Shown piece after piece: positions 1 to 4,575 of a stretch of DNA of 7,193 bases. The stretch is from positions 1 to 7,193 of the forward strand of contig CACYEE010000221.1 of assembly GCA_902773415.1 (NCBI GenBank). Direction: 5' to 3'. Source of the DNA: an uncultured Actinomyces sp. (GTDB taxonomy: Bacteria; Actinomycetota; Actinomycetes; Actinomycetales; Actinomycetaceae). The position numbers and the translations under genes were made by a program. Numbering within the stretch: position 1 is the first letter of the stretch; each line of letters opens with the position of its first letter. The notes under the pieces were generated by a model. It made no database searches. It had not been told where the DNA came from and saw only the letters and a list, made by a program, of their open reading frames with translations.

Positions 1-757
1 AGGCCCCTTCAAGGGATTCGGCGAGTTCGCCGGTGATCGGGGAGGCGGGGAAGTATTTCGTGAAGACCCACAGGAGAACCGAGGAGGCGAGGATGGAAAC
101 GGCGACGGCGGCTCCTGCGGTGACGAGGGCCCGCCAGCGTCGCCTCCAGATGAGGTCGCCGACGATGATGAGTGGCAGGAAGAAGGAGATGAGGCCTTCG
201 ATGACGGTGAAGGGAACGAAAAGGACGGTTCCGAGCAGGCCGGAGGTGGCGCTGGCGGCGTCGGAAGTGACGGCGACGGTCGTGTTCTGCGCGTAGATTG
301 CGGCGAGCATGACGAGGGCGATTCCCAGGAGGGCGAAGGTGGCCGAGACGAGGTCGCGCGGGCGGCGCATCCAGCTTGGCCGGGTGTCGATGAGGACGGT
401 TTCGGCGGGCGCGGGCCGCGCCGATTTCGCCTCGACTCCGGGGGCGTGCCGCGTCGCCTTGGCCGGGGCACCGGCCCGTGCCTGTCCTGCCAGGGCCGCA
501 GGATTCGCGGACTGGCGGGCCTGTCCGGGTCCAGGCTGCGGCGTCGCACCCGAAGCCTCCGGGGTGCCGGCGGCCAGAAAGGGCCGCGGCGGCAAGCCCG
601 CCGGGTGCGCCTCGTTCGCCTCGCGCGAACCCCCCGCGTTGCGGGCCGCTGCGCCGGGGGAATGCTCGGGCGCACCCGCCGCGCCCGTGGTCTGGGATTC
701 GGCGGGCGAAGCGGTGCCGCGGGCGCGCACGGCCTCGTTCTCGCTCAGGGGTGCCAT
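1..757 (-). CDS. Integral membrane protein with long disordered N-tail (5' part only)
   Basis: The frame opens at ATG 757 and stays open to the left edge: 252 codons, no stop, C-terminus missing. Residues 1-125 are rich in Ala, Pro, Gly and Arg with no hydrophobic stretch, so they are probably a disordered cytoplasmic tail. A basic patch (SWMRRPRDL, about 128-136) precedes the first membrane segment (about 139-157). A hydrophobic region follows at about 174-204, then IWRRRWR, which suggests a cytoplasmic loop, then another segment at about 209-232. A hydrophobic layout of this kind occurs at the start of large actinobacterial membrane proteins of the lysylphosphatidylglycerol-synthase-like (TIGR00374) type, but the diagnostic part lies outside, so that assignment is weak. 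No good Shine-Dalgarno precedes ATG 757; the nearest purine run (GGAGAGG, 780-774) is 16 bases away, so a leaderless mRNA or another start is possible. It is divergent from the next gene. Confidence 0.7.
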   Translation of the reverse strand, partial: MAPLSENEAVRARGTASPAESQTTGAAGAPEHSPGAAARNAGGSREANEAHPAGLPPRPFLAAGTPEASGATPQPGPGQARQSANPAALAGQARAGAPAKATRHAPGVEAKSARPAPAETVLIDTRPSWMRRPRDLVSATFALLGIALVMLAAIYAQNTTVAVTSDAASATSGLLGTVLFVPFTVIEGLISFFLPLIIVGDLIWRRRWRALVTAGAAVAVSILASSVLLWVFTKYFPASPITGELAESLEGA

Positions 758-792
758 AGGCCAAAGTCTAAGACCTCTCCCCAAGCGCACGG

Positions 793-821
793 TGGAAGGC
801 CGTGTGCGCTGTGAGTAATAT
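793..821 (+). promoter_or_regulatory. Weak sigma70-like promoter candidate
   Basis: TAATAT at 816-821 matches the -10 consensus at four of six positions, including the key A2 and T6. TGGAAG at 793-798 is a poor -35 match with a 17-base spacer. It is the most promoter-like stretch upstream of the gene at 895 and would give a leader of about 65 bases. This is pattern matching only. Confidence 0.25.
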
Positions 822-830
822 TCGGTGTAT

Positions 831-871
831 CGGCGCATCGTGGGGTGCGCCGCGAACATGCCCGCATGGGC
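831..871 (+). promoter_or_regulatory. Two small leader hairpins before the EF-hand repeat gene
   Basis: CGGCGCA (831-837) pairs perfectly with TGCGCCG (846-852) around an 8-base loop. GCCC (860-863) pairs with GGGC (868-871) around GCAT. Both lie between the candidate promoter and the ribosome binding site, so they could affect mRNA stability or translation. In DNA this GC-rich, such short stems can arise by chance. Confidence 0.3.
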
Positions 872-880
872 GCATCAAGC

Positions 881-887
881 AGGAAGG
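881..887 (+). promoter_or_regulatory. Strong ribosome binding site fixing the start at 895
   Basis: AGGAAGG lies 7 bases before ATG 895. It decides in favour of this start over a GTG at 802 that would add 31 residues. Confidence 0.8.
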
Positions 888-894
888 ATTCACG

Positions 895-1230
895 ATGGAT
901 TTCAATCTCGAAGAGCTGAAGAAGAAGGCCATCGAGCTTGCCGACAAGGCCGGACTCGACGAACTTGCCGCGAAGGCGAAGGAGATCGGCAACAAGGCCG
1001 ACCTTCAGGAGGTTCTCGGCAAGGTGAAGAGCGCCGTGGACGCTGACGGCGACGGCACGCCCGACATTCTTGAAAAGGTCGTGGAGCTTGCAGACAAGGC
1101 CGGCATCGACGAGCTGGCCGGCAAGGCCGCCGACATGGCCGACAAGGCCGGCCTCGGCGAGCTGGGCGACGCCGCCCGCAAGCTCGGCGGCAGGATCAAC
1201 CCCGGCGGCGACGCCGCCGCGCAGGCCTGA
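895..1230 (+). CDS. Small EF-hand-loop protein with paired 16-residue helical repeats
   Basis: 111 residues, with no signal peptide and no membrane segment, so probably cytoplasmic. Four related 16-residue units begin at D17, N33, D67 and D83, with approximate consensus (D/N)KA(G/D)(L/I)xE(L/V). Two units stand on each side of residues 49-60, which match a canonical 12-residue EF-hand loop: Asp at positions 1, 3, 5 and 9, Gly at 6, Glu at 12. The first and third units are also similar in DNA (934-978 and 1084-1128), so the modules arose by duplication with a 150-base period. The remaining sequence is rich in Lys, Ala, Asp and Glu and should be helical. I do not recognise the family. Its composition recalls small MT0933-like antitoxins (PF14013), but I do not see that family's conserved TGGKY motif. 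Calcium binding is an inference from the loop. Confidence 0.85.
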   Translation: MDFNLEELKKKAIELADKAGLDELAAKAKEIGNKADLQEVLGKVKSAVDADGDGTPDILEKVVELADKAGIDELAGKAADMADKAGLGELGDAARKLGGRINPGGDAAAQA

Positions 1231-1237
1231 GCGTCAA

Positions 1238-1266
1238 CGCAACAGTTCTCGCGCAAGGGTGTTGCG
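1238..1266 (+). terminator. Candidate hairpin after the EF-hand repeat gene
   Basis: CGCAACA (1238-1244) pairs perfectly with TGTTGCG (1260-1266) around a 15-base loop, 7 bases after the stop codon. There is no T-run, so an intrinsic terminator is only possible. The palindrome that follows may also contribute to termination. Confidence 0.3.
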
Positions 1267-1335
1267 GGATTGGGGACACGGGCGTATCAATGGGGTCAGA
1301 CCCCTTTGATACGCCAACCCAAGTGCCGGACACGT
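1267..1335. repeat. Composite palindromic (REP-like) element
   Basis: The core 1281-1315 is an almost perfect 35-base palindrome. Outer arms GGCGTATCAA (1281-1290) and TTGATACGCC (1306-1315) enclose GGGGTC-A-GACCCC (1292-1304), with a single T/T mismatch between them. On its left, 1267-1278 (GGATTGGGGACA) is the exact reverse complement of part of the 42-bp repeat at 2924-2965 and 7100-7141. On its right, GTGCCGGA (1323-1330) matches another stretch of the reverse-complemented repeat at 7100-7141. The element therefore appears to belong to the same repeat family, in the opposite orientation, with a different core palindrome. Confidence 0.7.
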
Positions 1336-1399
1336 GCGCGCCGCGCCCACGCCCTGCCTGCCGCCCGCAACGCTTCCGGTTTCGTGGCAGGATGGCGAC

Positions 1400-1879
1400 A
1401 TGGCAACACAGCGTGAACTGGAAACCGAAGCGCGCGCCCGCCTCGCGATTCTCTCCGAACTCGGTGCCGATACCCGCCTCGCAGGCGCGTGGGCCGGCCT
1501 GCCTGCCGCCCAGGGCGCGAACGGCGTCGCCCTCGACGACGCGCATTCCCAGGCCGCCGGCCGCTTCTACTCCGAACGGGTGAACCTGCGCGAGGCCGAC
1601 ATCCAGCCGCTTCGCAACGAGTACTCCGAACACATCGCCTGGCTCGAACAGTCCACGGGCGTGCTCGTCTACCAGGCGACCGTGGAACACTCGATCATGG
1701 GCGACCTCCTCGACCTCTTCGCCGTGCCCGCCGACCCGGCTGGGTGGCAGGCCGAACGCGAGGCGCTTCGCACGGGCCGGGTTCGCGCCTACGTCGTCGC
1801 CCTCGACATGCCCCACGACACCGACTGGTGGGACATCGAATTCGACATCGAAGACGGCGCCCTCATCCGCGTCGGCTAG
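1400..1879 (+). CDS. Hypothetical acidic protein, 159 residues
   Basis: The frame runs from ATG 1400 to TAG 1879. This start is chosen because CAGGA (1388-1392) lies 7 bases upstream. An earlier in-frame start at 1334 would add a Pro/Ala-rich stretch that reads like non-coding sequence. There is no signal peptide or membrane helix. Residues 4-22 look like an amphipathic helix. The centre (about 55-110) mixes charged and aromatic residues (RFYSERVNLREADIQPLR). The C-terminus has a beta-rich, acidic end: VRAYVVALDMPHDTDWWDIE (128-147) followed by FDIEDGALIRVG. I do not recognise the family and see no catalytic motif. Codon use matches its neighbours, so it looks like a resident gene. It is flanked on both sides by palindromic DNA, which suggests it is transcribed on its own. 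Confidence 0.75.
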   Translation: MATQRELETEARARLAILSELGADTRLAGAWAGLPAAQGANGVALDDAHSQAAGRFYSERVNLREADIQPLRNEYSEHIAWLEQSTGVLVYQATVEHSIMGDLLDLFAVPADPAGWQAEREALRTGRVRAYVVALDMPHDTDWWDIEFDIEDGALIRVG

Positions 1880-1943
1880 CGTCCCGTTTCGGGACGGGGG
1901 AGCTTTCGTCCGCATGAAGGAAAGCTCCCCCGTCCCCGATTCG
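1880..1943 (+). promoter_or_regulatory. Two overlapping, mutually exclusive hairpins between genes
   Basis: Hairpin A: CGTCCCG (1880-1886) with CGGGACG (1890-1896) around a TTT loop, directly after the stop codon. Hairpin B: the 17-base arm 1891-1907 (GGGACGGGGGAGCTTTC) pairs perfectly with 1920-1936 around a 12-base loop, and the pairing can extend outward with mismatches to about 1885 and 1943. The two share 1891-1896, so they cannot form together. They could be a terminator for the upstream gene, an attenuator-like leader for the lipoprotein starting at 1983, or simply another member of the GGGAC-rich palindromic repeats in this window. No T-run follows either stem. Confidence 0.5.
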
Positions 1944-1967
1944 TCCACCTGGACCCCGCGCCGCTAT

Positions 1968-1974
1968 GAGAGGA
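1968..1974 (+). promoter_or_regulatory. Ribosome binding site fixing the lipoprotein start
   Basis: GAGAGGA lies 8 bases before ATG 1983. It supports this start over ATG 1914, which lies inside the loop of the 1891-1936 hairpin and would put 23 polar residues before the signal peptide. Confidence 0.75.
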
Positions 1975-1982
1975 TTGCAGGC

Positions 1983-2861
1983 ATGAAGCGAACACTCCCC
2001 GCACTCGCCCTCGCCGCCGGACTCGCGCTGACCGGCTGCACCGTGTCGTCCAATACGAGCTTCGGTTTCGTGGAGCAAAGCAACGCCAGCGCCGCGCCTT
2101 CCGCGAACTGGATCCTCGGCTCCCCCGACGGGCGGGCCTTCGCCGGAGAAGGCTCCGACCAGCTCGCCGACCGGCGCGGCGGACGCTGGGGCAGCGACGG
2201 CACCGCCTACGAATGGGACGGCGAACTCATCAACTTCCGTGCCGAATGGGACGCCTTCCTCGCCGCCCTCCCCTCCCGTGACGCCCTCGACGTGCTCGAA
2301 CGCATCAGCATCGTCGAAAAGGACCCCTACAACGACTATTCGCGCGAACTGTTCGGCGAACGCTGGGTCGACGTCGACGGCAACGGCTGCTCCACCCGCA
2401 ACGACATCCTCGGCCGCGACCTCGACAACGTGAAGTTCAAGTCGAAGGACGACACGTGCAAGGTGCGCTCCGGCGACTTCCACGACGCCTATTCCGACGC
2501 CGACATCCACTTCGATGCCAACGACTCGAAAGCCGTGCAGATCGACCATATCGTCGCCCTGTCGAACGCATGGCGCACCGGCGCGCAGGACCTGGCCGAA
2601 ACCGACCGGATCGCGCTCGCCAACGACCCGTACAATCTCGTCGCCTCCGATGGCGACGCGAACTACGACAAGTCCAACGCCGACGCCTCCGAATGGCTGC
2701 CCGCCGACGACGATTTCGTGTGCGAATACATTGCGCGCCAGATCGGCGTGAAGGCCCGCTACGGCCTGTGGGTCACCGACAAGGAGGATGCCGCGCTTCA
2801 GGACCTGCTTGAAGGCAAGTGCGCGGGCACCGAGCTTCCCGCCTACGACGAGAGCCGCTGA
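1983..2861 (+). CDS. Secreted lipoprotein with HNH (DUF1524/GmrSD C-terminal-like) nuclease domain
   Basis: 292 residues. The N-terminus is a lipoprotein signal: KR at 2-3, a hydrophobic core, and the lipobox LTGC with the lipid-modified Cys19. A Ser/Ala/Asn-rich linker follows to about residue 75. The nuclease part starts near residue 100 and includes WVDVDGNGCSTRNDIL (128-143), the His-Asp motif IDHIVALSNAW (187-197; H189 is the likely catalytic base), and NDPYNLVASDGDANYDKSNA (214-233), which would supply the remaining HNH Asn/His-type residues. WLP follows at 238-240. These motifs match the DUF1524 (PF07510) His-Me-finger family seen in many actinobacterial exported proteins. Cys136, 159, 247 and 280 could form two disulphides, consistent with an extracytoplasmic location. 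Predicted role: a membrane-anchored nuclease outside the cell, for DNA scavenging or defence; substrate unknown. It stands alone, convergent with menC. Confidence 0.88.
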   Translation: MKRTLPALALAAGLALTGCTVSSNTSFGFVEQSNASAAPSANWILGSPDGRAFAGEGSDQLADRRGGRWGSDGTAYEWDGELINFRAEWDAFLAALPSRDALDVLERISIVEKDPYNDYSRELFGERWVDVDGNGCSTRNDILGRDLDNVKFKSKDDTCKVRSGDFHDAYSDADIHFDANDSKAVQIDHIVALSNAWRTGAQDLAETDRIALANDPYNLVASDGDANYDKSNADASEWLPADDDFVCEYIARQIGVKARYGLWVTDKEDAALQDLLEGKCAGTELPAYDESR

Positions 2862-2923
2862 AGCCCGGCGGGCCGTTCGCTGCGGAGTGTCTCATCGGGG
2901 CGTACCCGCCGCCGAATGCCGCA

Positions 2924-2965
2924 AAAGGGGACTGTCCCCAATCCGGTGCCAGCATGTCCCCCTTG
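2924..2965 (+). repeat. 42-bp palindromic repeat, intergenic copy
   Basis: The first 23 bases are identical to 7100-7122, starting AAAGGGGACTGTCCCC and ending AATCCGG. The right end is related (TGTCCC plus pyrimidines, then TTG, at the same offset of 31). The core GGGGAC-T-GTCCCC (2927-2939) is a palindrome. The outer ends (AAAGGGGAC... and ...TGTCCCCCTT) are inverted relative to each other, so the unit resembles a very short element with terminal inverted repeats. Confidence 0.8.
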
Positions 2966-3065
2966 ACCCTCTCACCGGCGCAAACGGCCGGGATGACAAC
3001 CGGAACGCCGCGCCGAATCCGGGCCCGTCCGAATTCGGGCATCCTTGCGAGGCGGCCCTTTGCCG

Positions 3066-3099
3066 CGGGCGGGCCGCGCCGCATCCATGTGCCCGCCCG
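3066..3099 (-). terminator. Weak terminator candidate downstream of menC
   Basis: CGGGCGGGC (3066-3074) pairs perfectly with GCCCGCCCG (3091-3099) around a 16-base loop, 15 bases past the menC stop. No T-run follows on the minus strand. It could stop men transcription or, being symmetrical, work in both directions. Confidence 0.3.
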
Positions 3100-3114
3100 G
3101 CAGCCCGGCGGGGT

Positions 3115-4575
3115 TCAGGACACGCCGAAAACCTCCGGGCGGACCGTCCAGCCGAGGCCCGGCCGGACGAGCGGAAGCCGGCCGGCCTCAAGCACGAAGG
3201 GCGGGAGGCAGGGGTCCTCGGCGAAATAGCGGGCAGTGTCCGAAATATCGCCGGCAAAGGCATTCGCCGGGTGGCACGCCAGCGCGGCGTGGGCAGCCTT
3301 CGAGATTCCCGAATCGAACATGCCGCCCATCCACACGGCAATCCCCCGCTCGGCCGCAAGGTCGAGGAAGTCCAGCGTCGGCCCGATTCCGCCGAGCTTC
3401 GCCATCTTCACGGCAAAACAGCGCAGTTCGGCGTGCGCGAGGGCAAGAGCAAGGTCCGCCGCGTTCGTCCACGATTCGTCAAGGCAGATCGGGGTGGCCA
3501 TCCGAAGCTGCGCCGCTGCGAGCCGCCCGTAGAAGGCCTCACGCGGCTCCCCCGGCTCGCGCGCAATCGGCTCCTCGATGCAGGCGAGCCCGATCGAATC
3601 CAGCTCGTCGAGAATCCGCGCAAAGTCCCGTTCCGCGAAAGCGCCGTTTGCGTCGGCGATCACCTCCAGTTTCGGGTGCGACGCGCGAATCGCACGAAGC
3701 GCGCACAGGTCTCGCGGCTCGGAGATCTTGAGCTTGACGCGCTCGTAGCCTGCGTTTGTCGCGGCAGCGACGGCGGCCAGCGTGTCGGCCTGCGTTCCAA
3801 GCGGGACGACGACGCCGCCCGCAGCCGACTTCGGCACGGCCGGCCAGCGTGTCGTTTTCCGCCCGATGCGGGAGAGGGGGCCGTCTCCGCCGCCGCGTTG
3901 TCGCAGGCAAGGGCCCCGGCTCCCGTGCTGCGTTTTCCCGGGGACTCCGGCTGCTCCCGGCGTCGAATCGCCACCGCGCGGCAACGTGGCAAGATATTCG
4001 GCGAGCGGCAGGCCCGCGGCCTGCGCGAACAGGTCCCAGACGGCCGGCTCCACCGCCGCGCGCGCCATCGGAAGATTCTCGGCTCCCGGAACCGCGCGGA
4101 GGAGAGCGTCGGCCTGCCTCGGCTCGGCGATCTCGCGGCCGACAAGCGCGTCAAGGAGCGACGGGAGGATTGCCGCGTCCTCGCCGAGGGTTTCGGGCAG
4201 GTACCAGCCGGTCTCGAAGGCGACGCCCTCGCCGTAGCCGCGCAGCGGACGGCTGCGGCCGACAGGCTCCGACCTGCCTGTTGCCCCGCCCGGCTCGTCC
4301 GCGCATGGACAGCGCCCACCGCCAGCCTCGCGCGCGCCGCCCGGTTCGCGCCCACCCGGCGGACTGCCCGCACCGCCCGGCCCGCAAGCCTCGCCTGGCT
4401 CGCCCGCGCAGGACGCGCAGGTCCCAGCCTCCCCCTCCGCGACCCCATCGACCCCATCGGCTCCCGCAAGCTCCACGAAGAGCACGTCGCGCGAAGTCAG
4501 CGTCGTCCTCGCCGTGCGAACCGGCGCCCGCAGGGGCAGCGCGACCCGCCGCCAACGCCCGGAAAGAATCTTCAC
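3115..4575 (-). CDS. menC: o-Succinylbenzoate synthase with two large insertions
   Basis: This cytoplasmic enolase-superfamily enzyme dehydrates SHCHC to o-succinylbenzoate in menaquinone synthesis. It has 486 residues, against roughly 320-375 for the family. The core is intact: N-terminal capping domain (LPLRAPVRTARTTLTSRD, 13-30; GYGEGVAFETGWY, 113-125), KxK lysines K281/K283, metal ligands D308, E334 and D366, second catalytic lysine K390 in VKMAKLGG, and GGMFDSGIS (417-425). The GGMFDSG region and the C-terminal GDIS...GLGW pattern fit the Firmicutes-type MenC (TIGR01928, NSAR/OSBS-like). Two low-complexity insertions break it: about 46-112 (Gly/Pro/Glu-rich with CxxC and CPC) and about 200-258 (Gly/Arg-rich). 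GTG 4575 is chosen as start because it overlaps the menH stop (GTGA) and places the family N-terminus correctly; a start at 4629 would add 18 residues inside the menH tail. N-acylamino acid racemase side activity is possible. Confidence 0.92.
   Translation of the reverse strand: MKILSGRWRRVALPLRAPVRTARTTLTSRDVLFVELAGADGVDGVAEGEAGTCASCAGEPGEACGPGGAGSPPGGREPGGAREAGGGRCPCADEPGGATGRSEPVGRSRPLRGYGEGVAFETGWYLPETLGEDAAILPSLLDALVGREIAEPRQADALLRAVPGAENLPMARAAVEPAVWDLFAQAAGLPLAEYLATLPRGGDSTPGAAGVPGKTQHGSRGPCLRQRGGGDGPLSRIGRKTTRWPAVPKSAAGGVVVPLGTQADTLAAVAAATNAGYERVKLKISEPRDLCALRAIRASHPKLEVIADANGAFAERDFARILDELDSIGLACIEEPIAREPGEPREAFYGRLAAAQLRMATPICLDESWTNAADLALALAHAELRCFAVKMAKLGGIGPTLDFLDLAAERGIAVWMGGMFDSGISKAAHAALACHPANAFAGDISDTARYFAEDPCLPPFVLEAGRLPLVRPGLGWTVRPEVFGVS
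3802..3978 (-). other. Low-complexity insertion 2 in MenC
   Basis: This covers about residues 200-258 of MenC, between LPLAEYL and VVVPLGTQ, at the entry to the barrel domain where relatives have a short loop. It is Gly/Arg/Pro-rich. It contains a degenerate match to the palindromic repeat core at about 3875-3888. Confidence 0.7.
4240..4440 (-). other. Low-complexity insertion 1 in MenC
   Basis: This covers about residues 46-112 of MenC. It falls between ELAGADG and GYGEGVAF, which in relatives are joined by a few residues. It is rich in Gly, Pro, Glu and Arg and holds five cysteines (53, 56, 64, 89, 91). A tandem 9-bp duplication (GACCCCATC at 4441-4449 and 4450-4458), encoding DGV twice, sits exactly at its N-terminal border. 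Confidence 0.75.
4572..4575 (-). promoter_or_regulatory. menH/menC translational coupling, GTGA overlap
   Basis: The menC start GTG (4575-4573) and the menH stop TGA (4574-4572) overlap by 4-base GTGA geometry. This implies termination-reinitiation on a single mRNA. No strong Shine-Dalgarno precedes it, only a G-rich run. Confidence 0.8.

Larger units (their letters stand above)
758..894. promoter_or_regulatory. Divergent intergenic region
   Basis: This 137-base gap separates a minus-strand gene starting at 757 from a plus-strand gene starting at 895, so promoters in both directions are expected here. The only AT-rich patch is around 816-821. On the minus strand a TAGACT hexamer (771-766) could be a -10 element, but I see no convincing -35 partner. 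Confidence 0.55.
1231..1399. other. Palindrome-rich spacer without a gene
   Basis: No credible coding frame is present. The spacer holds a 7-bp stem (1238-1266) just after the upstream stop and a composite palindromic element (1267-1335). A GC-rich stretch then leads to the next start. Confidence 0.6.
2862..3114. other. Convergent spacer without a gene
   Basis: This gap lies between the 3' ends of the lipoprotein gene and menC. I see no coding frame with plausible starts or codon use. It holds one 42-bp palindromic repeat (2924-2965), a perfect 10-base palindrome CCGAATTCGG (3029-3038) inside a GCCCG/CGGGC stem (3023-3040), and a 9-bp GC stem (3066-3099). Confidence 0.6.

Noticed and set aside
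9..764. A 251-residue complete minus-strand frame at the left end
   Set aside because: It is almost pure Arg/Pro/His sequence. The overlapping frame starting at 757 has clear membrane segments and normal codon use.
1914..1982. Start of the lipoprotein at 1914
   Set aside because: It lies in the loop of a 17-bp hairpin and would bury the signal peptide; ATG 1983 has a good ribosome binding site and a proper signal sequence.
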